Assembly: GCA_012974315.1 (NCBI GenBank)
Contig: JAAXQI010000140.1
Span: 1 to 8,446, forward strand
From: Desulfobacterales bacterium
GTDB lineage: Bacteria > Desulfobacterota > Desulfobulbia > Desulfobulbales > BM004
DNA length: 8,446 nucleotides
Direction of reading: 5' to 3'
This document shows, piece after piece, positions 1-7,178 of this stretch (within the stretch, counting starts at the first letter, position 1; every line of letters starts with the position of its first letter). The notes below the pieces were generated by a model, which made no database searches, was not told the origin of the DNA, and was given only the letters and a program-made list of their open reading frames with translations. Both the position numbers and the translations under genes were made by a program.

Positions 1-51
1 ATGCAAATACTAAAAAATCTCTATTTTACGGCTCAAAGGATTAAACAATAG

Positions 52-80
52 TTGACCGTTTATTCCAGATTTACTATAAG
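52..80 (+). promoter_or_regulatory. Candidate sigma70 promoter of ppsA
   Basis: A -35 box TTGACC (52-57, five of six consensus bases) and a -10 box TATAAG (75-80, five of six) are separated by exactly 17 bases. Transcription would begin near position 87, giving a leader of about 100 bases before ppsA. No other start signal of similar quality is visible in the 185 bases upstream of the gene. This is a sequence match only. Confidence 0.65.
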
Positions 81-185
81 AATGTCCTTCAGCTGACGTT
101 TCGCTTCTTTAGCCAGCGGAATTCTAAAATGTAATATTCATAAAAGTACCATCAATAAAGTACTTTCAGGTCTCAGGAGAAAAAA

Positions 186-2627
186 ATGGAAAAACATGAT
201 AACGAGTTAATTCTTTGGTTTGAAGACATTGGAATTGAAGATGTACCAATGGTTGGCGGCAAAAATGCCTCACTTGGCGAAATGTATCAAAAACTCACCT
301 CAAAGGGAGTGGCCGTTCCCCACGGGTTTGCCATTACCGCCTATGCTTACCAGTACCTACTCAAGGAGGCAGGTATTGAAGAGGCTATCAAAGACGCCCT
401 TGCAGGCCTGGATACCCATGACCTGCGCAATCTGCAGAAGCGCGGAGAAAAGGCGCGAGATATTATTCGCAATGCTGAATTCCCTGATGACCTGCGTCAG
501 GCAATTATCGAATCCTACAAGAAAATGGAAGCGGAATACGGTGTAGATGTTGATGTTGCCGTTCGTTCCTCAGCCACTGCCGAAGATCTTCCTGATGCCT
601 CCTTTGCCGGCCAGCAGGAAACCTACCTCAATATCAGGGGTTATGATGTTCTTATTAATGCCTGCAAAAAATGCTTTGCCAGTCTTTTCACCAACCGCGC
701 CATTTCATACCGTCACGACAAGGGCTTTGGCCAGTTTGATGTGTATCTTTCCATTGTGGTCCAAAAAATGGCCCGTTCAGACAAGGCCTCTTCCGGTGTT
801 ATCTTCTCCATTGACACAGAAAGCGGCTTCAAGGATGCAGTATTTCTGACAGGTGCCTGGGGCCTGGGTGAAACCGTAGTGCAGGGTGCTGTGAATCCTG
901 ATGAATATTATGTATTCAAACCTACTCTTAAACAGGGCAAGCGCCCAATTGTTGGCAAGAGGGCTGGCAGCAAAGAAATAAAGATGGTCTACGACAATGA
1001 CCCGGATACTGAAGAACCTGTAAAAATTATTGCAACTACCCCTGAAGAACGCAACAGCTATGTGATCAGTGATGATGAAATTCTCAAACTTTCAGAATGG
1101 GCCTGTATCATAGAGGAACATTACGGCAAAGCCGTGGATATTGAATGGGCCAAAGATGGTGACGGGGTTAATGTGGGCACAGGCAAACTGTTCATTGTTC
1201 AAGCCAGACCTGAAACTGTTCATTCCCAGACCAAAGTAGGCCTGATGGAGACATATGTCCTCAAGGAAACCGGCAAAGTCCTTGTCGAAGGTTTGGCGGT
1301 CGGCACCAAGATCGGCCAGGGCGTAGCCAATGTCCTCAATGACGTGGAAGGCATCCATGACTTCAAGAAAGGCCAGGTTCTGGTCACAGATATGACTGAT
1401 CCAGACTGGGAGCCGATCATGAAGATTGCCGGCGCTATTGTTACCAACCGCGGAGGGAGGACCTGTCATGCAGCTATCATCTCCCGCGAACTTGGCATCC
1501 CCTGTGTTATTGGTACCGGTACCGGTACCAAAGTTATCAAATCAGGCCAGGAAATCACAGTTTCTTCAGCAGAGGGTGAAACTGGATATATCTATTTAGG
1601 CCTCCTTGATTTTGAAATCCAGAAGGTTGACCTTGGCGAACTGCCTAAAACCAAGACCAAGATCATGATGAACCTGGCTATTCCTGAGAAGGCTTTCACC
1701 GAGTGCCAGATCCCCAATGATGGTGTGGGCCTTGCCCGGGAGGAGTTCATCATCAACTCCCATATAGGACTCCATCCCTTAGCCCTGTATAATTACGAAG
1801 AACTGAAAAAATCAAGCGATCCGGACAAACAGAAAATCGTCAAAAAGATCGACGAGACCACTGGAGCCTATGCTGACAAAAAGCAGTTCTTCATTGACAA
1901 GGTTGCCGAAGGAGTTGGCCGTATCGCTGCCGGTTTTTATCCCAATGATGTCATTGTCCGCCTCTCCGACTTCAAGAGCAACGAGTATGCCAACCTGGTC
2001 GGCGGCACCTTATACGAACCGGAAGAAGAAAATCCAATGATCGGCTGGCGCGGAGCTTCCCGTTATTATGATCCAAAATACCGGCCTGCCTTTGAACTTG
2101 AGTGTCAGGGGCTTTTGAAGGCCAGAAACGACATGGGCCTTACTAACATCAAGCTCATGGTACCTTTCTGCCGGACCCCGGATGAAGGCCGCAAGGTAAT
2201 CCAGGTCATGAAAGAATGCGGTCTGGTGCAGGGTGAAAATGACCTGGAAGTGTATGTAATGTGTGAAATCCCGAGTAACGTTATCTGTGCCGACGCCTTT
2301 GCCGATATCTTTGACGGCTTTTCCATCGGCTCAAATGATCTCACCCAGTTGACCTATGGTCTTGATCGTGACTCCGGTCTTCTTGCCGGTATAGCTGATG
2401 AGCGAGATGATGCGGTGAAAGAAATGATCCGCATGGTTATTGCTACGGCCAAGCGTCGCGGCAAGAAAATCGGAATCTGTGGCCAGGGGCCATCTGATTT
2501 CCCCGAGTTTGCCACCTTCCTGGTTGAGCTTGGCATCGACTCCATGAGCCTTATCCCTGACACTGCCATCAAAACCAGGCTTGCAGTTGCTGCAAAAGAA
2601 AAAGAGATGGGAATCTCACCTGAATGA
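186..2627 (+). CDS. ppsA: Phosphoenolpyruvate synthase (pyruvate, water dikinase)
   Basis: This enzyme converts pyruvate, ATP and water to phosphoenolpyruvate, AMP and phosphate, the cytosolic entry step of gluconeogenesis from pyruvate. The 813-residue protein has the full three-part order of the family. The N-terminal ATP/pyruvate-binding domain (about 18-355) contains VRSSATAEDLP from residue 126 and GLGETVVQGAVNPDEY. The phosphohistidine swivel domain (about 395-475) has GGRTCHAA with catalytic His428. The C-terminal PEP-binding barrel (about 490-800) has MVPFCRT, GSNDLTQLTYGLDRDSG and GICGQGPSD with Cys765 as the probable acid/base. Thr426, two residues before the histidine, matches the threonine phosphorylated by the PpsR-type regulator in E. 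coli; no such regulator lies in this window. Length is close to the roughly 790 residues of E. coli PpsA. The ATG is preceded by AGGAGA (175-180) at five bases. The gene looks intact, is probably monocistronic, and ends at a strong terminator. Pyruvate phosphate dikinase is less likely given the motifs and length. Confidence 0.97.
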   Translation: MEKHDNELILWFEDIGIEDVPMVGGKNASLGEMYQKLTSKGVAVPHGFAITAYAYQYLLKEAGIEEAIKDALAGLDTHDLRNLQKRGEKARDIIRNAEFPDDLRQAIIESYKKMEAEYGVDVDVAVRSSATAEDLPDASFAGQQETYLNIRGYDVLINACKKCFASLFTNRAISYRHDKGFGQFDVYLSIVVQKMARSDKASSGVIFSIDTESGFKDAVFLTGAWGLGETVVQGAVNPDEYYVFKPTLKQGKRPIVGKRAGSKEIKMVYDNDPDTEEPVKIIATTPEERNSYVISDDEILKLSEWACIIEEHYGKAVDIEWAKDGDGVNVGTGKLFIVQARPETVHSQTKVGLMETYVLKETGKVLVEGLAVGTKIGQGVANVLNDVEGIHDFKKGQVLVTDMTDPDWEPIMKIAGAIVTNRGGRTCHAAIISRELGIPCVIGTGTGTKVIKSGQEITVSSAEGETGYIYLGLLDFEIQKVDLGELPKTKTKIMMNLAIPEKAFTECQIPNDGVGLAREEFIINSHIGLHPLALYNYEELKKSSDPDKQKIVKKIDETTGAYADKKQFFIDKVAEGVGRIAAGFYPNDVIVRLSDFKSNEYANLVGGTLYEPEEENPMIGWRGASRYYDPKYRPAFELECQGLLKARNDMGLTNIKLMVPFCRTPDEGRKVIQVMKECGLVQGENDLEVYVMCEIPSNVICADAFADIFDGFSIGSNDLTQLTYGLDRDSGLLAGIADERDDAVKEMIRMVIATAKRRGKKIGICGQGPSDFPEFATFLVELGIDSMSLIPDTAIKTRLAVAAKEKEMGISPE

Positions 2628-2648
2628 TATAATTTGCAACATTTCAAT

Positions 2649-2683
2649 AAAAAAGGAGAGCCACCTAACGGCTCTCCTTTTTT
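2649..2683. terminator. Bidirectional intrinsic terminator between convergent genes
   Basis: A perfect 14-bp inverted repeat is formed by AAAAAAGGAGAGCC (2649-2662) and GGCTCTCCTTTTTT (2670-2683) around the 7-base loop ACCTAAC. The GC-rich 8-bp core flanked by A and T tracts gives a stem followed by a U-run on either strand. It lies 21 bases after the ppsA stop, and the minus-strand stop codon of the ferritin-like gene (2682-2684) overlaps its edge. Confidence 0.93.
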
Positions 2684-3536
2684 ATTGTCTTTCTCCAAGT
2701 ATGCTCAAGGCGGCAGCCCGAATTTCATTAATTGTTGCTGGTTTAGTCAAGTATTTGAGATCTTCATCCTCAAAAAAAGAGAGCCGTTCTGATGTAGGTG
2801 CTCCAGTAAAAAAAAGAAATCTTTTATGCAAATCCGGATACAACCCTTTTGCTTCATTGTAAAATTTTATTCCATTAACGATCGGCATTTCAATGGCTGA
2901 AACAATAAGACTATAATTCTGATCCTTCACTTTCTGCAGTCCATCTCTGCCGTTTCCTGCAATATCAATTTGTCCTTCCGGCTCTAAAATCGTCCTCAGT
3001 AACTTTGCAACTGAAGCATCATTGATGACAATCAATATTTTCCTTGTCTCATTTTCTGAAATTTCTCCCGGTGCACTGCCGCCTTTCATGTACTCACGAA
3101 TTCGGTTGAGATGATGAATGTCATCTTCACAAAGTTCCTGGAGAATTTTCATGACATTTGAAGCAGAGGGCGATTCCATAACTCTCTGAAAATGCTGCTC
3201 ACCTGCCGAACTCTCAATTTTTATAGCTATAGAAAAGGCTGTTTCACGGTCTGGTTTGATTTCTGCGAACTTCTCTTTTACAGAATTCAACCAGAGATTT
3301 GTATCAACAAGGACTTGGATGACATTGGGCAGGATTTCCCCGGGAAATTGATCCATGGGCATGAGAATATCTTTACCTGTTCTCAGGACTGAAGCGTGGT
3401 TTTTTTCCTCCCAGGCAAGAGTAGCCCAGAAATTAGCATCTTCGGGAATGGCCTCCGAGAAGATTAAATAGATTTCAGCAGCATTCAGTTCAAGCTGAAT
3501 TGCCTCATCTATGAATTGTTCAAGAGCATATTTCAT
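2682..3536 (-). CDS. Ferritin-like (rubrerythrin-type) domain fused to a degenerate response-regulator receiver
   Basis: This is a 284-residue cytosolic protein with no signal peptide or membrane segment. Residues 1-150 look like a four-helix ferritin-like bundle. Helix 1 has LELNAAEIY (Glu16), helix 2 has EEKNH (Glu44, His47), helix 3 has IKIESSAGE (Glu108), and helix 4 has EDDIHH, where the usual ExxH is DxxH (Asp138, His141). This suggests a possible diiron site. Residues 165-282 match a CheY-like receiver fold: KILIV strand 1, NGRDGL, EMPIVNG, FFTG with Thr244, and YLTKP with Lys265. The phosphoacceptor aspartate is replaced by Ala214 (LIVSAIEMP), and the usual acidic pair is Ile171-Asn172, so it probably cannot be phosphorylated by the normal chemistry. 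There is no DNA-binding or enzymatic output domain. It is 80 bases downstream of mscS and may be cotranscribed or separately transcribed. An in-frame stop (TAA) lies four codons upstream of the ATG, fixing this start; no clear ribosome binding site is seen. A role in oxygen or iron sensing is only inferred. Confidence 0.8.
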   Translation of the reverse strand: MKYALEQFIDEAIQLELNAAEIYLIFSEAIPEDANFWATLAWEEKNHASVLRTGKDILMPMDQFPGEILPNVIQVLVDTNLWLNSVKEKFAEIKPDRETAFSIAIKIESSAGEQHFQRVMESPSASNVMKILQELCEDDIHHLNRIREYMKGGSAPGEISENETRKILIVINDASVAKLLRTILEPEGQIDIAGNGRDGLQKVKDQNYSLIVSAIEMPIVNGIKFYNEAKGLYPDLHKRFLFFTGAPTSERLSFFEDEDLKYLTKPATINEIRAAALSILGERQ

Positions 3537-3547
3537 GGCATGCGACC

Positions 3548-3553
3548 ATTATA
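3548..3553 (-). promoter_or_regulatory. Possible -10 element just upstream of the ferritin-like gene
   Basis: A perfect TATAAT on the minus strand lies 11 bases before the ATG of the ferritin-like/receiver gene. It sits inside the small inverted repeat CCATT-TTAT-AATGG (3546-3559). No convincing -35 box is found at 16-18 bases, and use of this element would leave almost no leader. It may be chance in AT-rich spacer. Confidence 0.22.
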
Positions 3554-3616
3554 AAATGGGTGCTCTCTAATACCACTTTCTACAAAAAAATACGCGCCGA
3601 TTACAATGATTACCTG

Positions 3617-4702
3617 CTATGCCTTCTCCTCATGAAAAGCATCAACCTGCGACGTTTTGATATGAATATCACGCTGGGGGAACGGAATGGTAATACCCTG
3701 TTCATCAAAGGCATTGTATGCGGCTTTTAACAGATTATGCGTCTGTAACCCCTTATCCCTTGGATCTTTTACCCAGCAAAGCAGTTGAAAATTAACAGAA
3801 GAGTCGGCAAAAGTTCGTAGTCTGACCCTTGGTTCCGGATACTTTTCAATATTTTCATTGGCATTCGTAACAGCCAGCAAAATCTCTTCTACTTTCTCAA
3901 GATTGCTGCCATATGCAACCCCCACAGGAACCCTGATCCTGAACCTGGGAATCGGTGCACTCTCATTAATAATTTTTGAATTGGCCATTATGGAATTGGG
4001 GATATTAACAATAACATCGTCCCTTGTTTTTATGCGGGTAGACCGGATGCCTATCTCAACAACCTCGCCGCGCTCACCGGAGTCTAAAATAATATATTCA
4101 CCCACCTTGTAGGTACGATCCATAAAAATGGAGATCCCGCCGAAAAAATTTGCCAGGGTGTCCTTTGCTGCAAGGGCCACAGCAATACCTGCTATGCCTG
4201 CCGAGGCAAAAAATGGCGTCAGGTCAACCTGCCATATGCCCAGAAGCCAGAGAAGACCGGCAACAAGCACGATTATCCTGATGACATTTTTCAACAGCAT
4301 GAAGAGATCTTTGCTGATCTTGACCCTTTCGTGGGCCCGGGACATATAATATTCAGTCATCCAGTTGAAAATTCTGATCATGGCAAAAAGCCAGATGATC
4401 AAAATAATGCTCTCCGCAATTTGAGGCAGGACTGTTTCCCAGGGTTCCAGGAGAGATTGAATGGATAATGCATGCAGGACGCCAATCCAGAAAACAGTCC
4501 AGCAAATCGGAACATGGAGAAAATTGATCAGTTTATCATCAAAGGTAATCTTTGTTTTTGCGGCTAAAATTTTCAGCACACGGTCAATAAAGATATCTGC
4601 TCCCTTGGCCAGGATTGCATAGATAAATACAATGAAAAGCCGTTTGAGTATAATTATCTCATTAAAGATCGCAAACTGGTCAAAAAATGCGTTAAAATCC
4701 AT
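3617..4702 (-). CDS. MscS-family small-conductance mechanosensitive channel
   Basis: This is an inner-membrane channel of the family that opens under membrane tension to release solutes during hypo-osmotic shock. The 361-residue protein has an N-terminal membrane part with hydrophobic segments at about 15-33, 63-82, 93-113 and 137-157. The pore-lining segment (about 162-190) carries the family's Gly/Ala pattern in ASAGIAGIAVALAAKDTLAN, followed by FFGGISIFMDRTYKVGEYI. The cytoplasmic beta domain (about 195-260) has GEVVEIGIRSTRIKTRDD and VNIPNS, and an alpha/beta domain follows to about 345. It has more membrane segments than E. coli MscS (286 residues, three segments), placing it with the somewhat longer family members. 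The ATG is 10 bases after the Trm112-like stop codon, so the two are probably cotranscribed; only a weak GAG ribosome-binding signal is present. Osmotic function is inferred from family. Confidence 0.93.
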   Translation of the reverse strand: MDFNAFFDQFAIFNEIIILKRLFIVFIYAILAKGADIFIDRVLKILAAKTKITFDDKLINFLHVPICWTVFWIGVLHALSIQSLLEPWETVLPQIAESIILIIWLFAMIRIFNWMTEYYMSRAHERVKISKDLFMLLKNVIRIIVLVAGLLWLLGIWQVDLTPFFASAGIAGIAVALAAKDTLANFFGGISIFMDRTYKVGEYIILDSGERGEVVEIGIRSTRIKTRDDVIVNIPNSIMANSKIINESAPIPRFRIRVPVGVAYGSNLEKVEEILLAVTNANENIEKYPEPRVRLRTFADSSVNFQLLCWVKDPRDKGLQTHNLLKAAYNAFDEQGITIPFPQRDIHIKTSQVDAFHEEKA

Positions 4703-4712
4703 GTCTCAGTCA

Positions 4713-4895
4713 CTAATCATTTTTTTCTTCTTCAAGTTTTTTTGCTTCATCTATAAGCATTACTGGAATGTCATCCCGTATCTCGTACAACAATCGACAG
4801 GATGTGCAGACTAAACCATCCTTTTCTTCCGTCAACTCGACCGGTCCCTTGCACTTGGGACAGGCGAGAATATCGAGCAGTTCCTTACTGATCAT
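4713..4895 (-). CDS. Trm112-like zinc-ribbon protein (YcaR type)
   Basis: This 60-residue protein belongs to the Trm112/YcaR family (UPF0434). It starts with the typical MISKELLDILACPKCKGP and has the four-cysteine zinc ribbon CPKC (Cys12, Cys15) and CTSC (Cys30, Cys33), then YEIRDDIPVML, the usual family ending. Trm112 in eukaryotes and archaea activates several methyltransferases, but the role of the bacterial short form is not settled, so no function is assigned. A good ribosome binding site (AAGAGGAA, 4902-4909 on the minus strand) lies six bases before the ATG. It begins 31 bases after the msbA stop and is followed after 10 bases by the MscS gene. In E. coli the homologue ycaR lies near msbA and lpxK, so the association with lipid A genes is conserved even though lpxK is absent here. 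Confidence 0.92.
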   Translation of the reverse strand: MISKELLDILACPKCKGPVELTEEKDGLVCTSCRLLYEIRDDIPVMLIDEAKKLEEEKND

Positions 4896-4926
4896 TTCAT
4901 ATTCCTCTTAACGTATTAATAGAACT

Positions 4927-6684
4927 TCACTCTGTATCTTTCAATTCCATTGCGTCATTCTGAAACTGCATGTCATGAAGCATCTTGTAAACACCTCCCA
5001 GGGGCAGCAAGGTATCATGGGTCCCTTCTTCAACAATTTCACCAGCCTGGATGACAACAATACGATCAGCATTGCGGATAGTTGACAGACGATGTGCAAT
5101 GACAATGGTTGTTCGGCTCTGCACAAGATTTTCAATGGCCTGCTGCACTTCATGTTCAGATTCAGTGTCAAGTGAGGATGTGGCCTCGTCCAGGATAAGA
5201 ATGGGAGCATTTTTTAAAATAGCCCGAGCTATGGAAATCCTCTGCCGTTCTCCACCAGAGAGCCTTGCACCTGACTCGCCAATGACCGTATCAAATCCCT
5301 TTGGCATATTCTGAATAAAGCCGAGGGCATGAGCAGCACGTGCCGCATCTTTAATCTGCTCTTCACTCGCATCAAGGCTGCCATAGGCGATATTATTCCG
5401 CACAGTATCATTAAACAAAATGGTCTGCTGGGTGACAACCCCTACCTGATCACGCAGGGACTTAAAAGTAACATCCCTGATATCCGTGCCGTCAATTGTA
5501 AGAGAACCACTGCTCACATCATAGAATCTTGGTATCAGGTTAACCAGTGTAGACTTGCCGCCACCACTCGTACCAACCACAGCCAAAACCTCACCAGCTT
5601 TGACCTTTAAGTTTATACCCTTTAATACTTCTGTATCTTCATCATATTGGAATCTGGCATTTGTAAACTCAATTGCGTCCTTAATAAGAGGCAGCTCAAT
5701 CGCATCTTTTTTTTCTGCCACATCAGATTGTATATCCAAAACATCAAAAACCCTCTCTGCTGCAGCAATGCCCTGCTGCAGAGAGTTGTTAATTGCACTG
5801 ACCCCTTTAATAGGTTGATAAATCATAATCAGGGCGGTGAGAAAGGAAAAAAATGTCCCTGGAGTTGATTTGTCAGCAAGTACCTGGCTTCCGCCATACC
5901 AGACAACCAGAGAGATTCCTACTCCACCTAACACCTCCATCAGAGGGCTCGAAATTGCCCCAATCCTCGTATTCCGCATAACAATAGCAAAAAGCTCATC
6001 CAGAGTTTTTGCAAAGCGGCTCACCTCGTATTTTTCCATGCTGAAAGCCTTCACAATACGATTGCCGGTAATGGTCTCATAGAGGATATTTGAAACCTGG
6101 GCGGTTGTCTGCTGACTGCCTCTACTGAGCCGCCGGTGCCGTCTTCCAAAATTGACGATTGGATATATGACTAACGGCAGCGATATCATAGCAATCGAAG
6201 CCATACGCCAGTCCTGATAAAAAATGACTCCAATGAGAAAGATAACCTGGCAGGTGTCTTTCAGTATTCCCACAAGAACATTTGAAACGGCACCCTGTAT
6301 CAGGTTTACGTCAGAGAGAATGCGGGAAATCAATTCACCGGTTGGTTTCTTTTGAAAAAAGGAAAGGGGAAGCGACTGGATATGGCTGTAAAGTAAATTC
6401 CGCAAATCCCGAATGATTGATTGACCCACCTTTTGCAAAAGATAATTATAACTGTATGAAAAGAGGCCCTTGACAAGAAATACCCCCATGATCACCAAAG
6501 GGATGAGCTTAAGCATAGTGCCGTCTTTATTGAAAAATATCTCATCCAGGAGTGGCTTGACCAGATATGCCTGTGCTCCGGCCATTGATGCCACAATAAC
6601 CATGCAGACCATGGAAATCACGAGCCAACTCTTATATGGCTTAACGTATTGCAATAAGCGGGAAATTGTTCCTTGTTTTTTCAT
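4927..6684 (-). CDS. msbA: Lipid A export ABC transporter, permease-ATPase (MsbA)
   Basis: This half-transporter is expected to dimerise in the inner membrane and flip lipid A-core from the cytoplasmic to the periplasmic leaflet using ATP. The 585-residue protein has an exporter-type transmembrane domain (about 15-310, hydrophobic segments near 21-43, 58-80, 137-157, 160-179, 247-267 and 276-296). An ATPase domain follows, with Walker A GTSGGGKST (371-379), Q-loop around Gln419-Gln420, signature LSGGERQ (475-481), Walker B ILILDE (495-500), D-loop SSLD (503-506) and H-loop His531. Length and order match MsbA (E. coli 582 residues), and lpxB lies upstream on the same strand. A general multidrug exporter cannot be excluded from sequence alone, but the lipid A context favours MsbA. 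The ribosome binding site is weak (GAGA about seven bases before the ATG). The adjacent lpxK of enterobacterial operons is not present. Confidence 0.93.
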   Translation of the reverse strand: MKKQGTISRLLQYVKPYKSWLVISMVCMVIVASMAGAQAYLVKPLLDEIFFNKDGTMLKLIPLVIMGVFLVKGLFSYSYNYLLQKVGQSIIRDLRNLLYSHIQSLPLSFFQKKPTGELISRILSDVNLIQGAVSNVLVGILKDTCQVIFLIGVIFYQDWRMASIAMISLPLVIYPIVNFGRRHRRLSRGSQQTTAQVSNILYETITGNRIVKAFSMEKYEVSRFAKTLDELFAIVMRNTRIGAISSPLMEVLGGVGISLVVWYGGSQVLADKSTPGTFFSFLTALIMIYQPIKGVSAINNSLQQGIAAAERVFDVLDIQSDVAEKKDAIELPLIKDAIEFTNARFQYDEDTEVLKGINLKVKAGEVLAVVGTSGGGKSTLVNLIPRFYDVSSGSLTIDGTDIRDVTFKSLRDQVGVVTQQTILFNDTVRNNIAYGSLDASEEQIKDAARAAHALGFIQNMPKGFDTVIGESGARLSGGERQRISIARAILKNAPILILDEATSSLDTESEHEVQQAIENLVQSRTTIVIAHRLSTIRNADRIVVIQAGEIVEEGTHDTLLPLGGVYKMLHDMQFQNDAMELKDTE

Positions 6685-6734
6685 TCGTTCTCTATCTCAA
6701 ATATAACTGCCAGTCAGCTTTATAATAAGCGGTT

Positions 6735-6762
6735 AATATACAAGCCTTTCTGTATTATTCAA
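6735..6762 (-). promoter_or_regulatory. Candidate sigma70 promoter of msbA
   Basis: In the 173-base gap between smr and msbA, the minus strand has TTGAAT (6762-6757) and TATATT (6740-6735) separated by 16 bases. They match the -35 and -10 consensus at four and five of six positions. A start near 6728 would give a leader of about 44 bases. The gap size and this motif suggest msbA-trm112-mscS has its own promoter. No convincing terminator was found for the lpxB-smr transcript in this gap. Confidence 0.4.
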
Positions 6763-6857
6763 CACTCTATTGGGAGTCTGCTTATAGTCACGGCAGAACA
6801 ACCGGGCAAGAAAAAGTTTTTAAAAACGCTGTAAGTTTCAAGCATACCGAGTGAAAT

Positions 6858-7163
6858 TCATTGAGCTAATTTCTTCCTGATTTGAACAAGGGTAGCGCCC
6901 CACCCTCCTGCGTTTTCACCAGCAAGTTTAAATTCGATGACCTGCGGCAGCTTTTCAAGTATGGCATGGACTGTCCTGCGCAAATTACCTATACCCTTTC
7001 CATGAATTATCCGAACCTGAAAAATATCTGCTTTGCAGCACTCTTCCAAATAATCAGGAATGAGGAATTTGAGATCCTTTGGTGAAAAATTGTGCAGATC
7101 CAGGACTCCATCAATGGGCACCTGCACTACATCAGTATCTTTCATATGAAGCGAATCAACCAT
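6858..7163 (-). CDS. Small MutS-related (Smr) domain protein
   Basis: This 101-residue protein is a stand-alone Smr domain. It shows the LDLH motif (residues 21-24, His24), the HGKG motif (54-57) in RIIHGKGIGNLR, and the closing GGWGAT (86-91). Smr domains are nucleic-acid-binding folds found at the C-terminus of MutS2 and as short proteins; many act as nicking endonucleases or RNA endonucleases. There is no MutS-like ATPase here, so its target is unknown. The gene starts 15 bases after the lpxB stop and is probably translated from the same message. There is only a weak Shine-Dalgarno signal, and Met7 is an alternative start. The family call is firm, the function is not. Confidence 0.92.
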   Translation of the reverse strand: MVDSLHMKDTDVVQVPIDGVLDLHNFSPKDLKFLIPDYLEECCKADIFQVRIIHGKGIGNLRRTVHAILEKLPQVIEFKLAGENAGGWGATLVQIRKKLAQ

Positions 7164-7178
7164 TTGACGTCATTCCCG

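Noticed and set aside
1..51. A 16-codon frame from ATG at position 1 to TAG at 49-51.
   Set aside because: It begins exactly at the window edge and could be the tail of an upstream gene or chance; nothing in the peptide is recognisable and it directly abuts the -35 box.
1092..1469. A 125-codon open frame on the minus strand inside ppsA.
   Set aside because: It lies fully antisense to conserved ppsA motifs, including the phosphohistidine region, and its translation resembles no family.
2354..2698. A 114-codon minus-strand frame covering the 3' end of ppsA and the terminator.
   Set aside because: It overlaps conserved C-terminal PpsA coding sequence and the terminator hairpin, and the peptide is low in recognisable features.
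3561..3616. The T-run on the minus strand after mscS, considered as a terminator.
   Set aside because: The preceding bases form no convincing inverted repeat; only a short GATTAC direct repeat is seen.
6811..6827. A GTTTTTAAAAAC palindrome followed on the minus strand by a T-run, considered as a terminator for lpxB-smr.
   Set aside because: The palindrome has no loop and no GC-rich stem, so it would not form a stable terminator hairpin.
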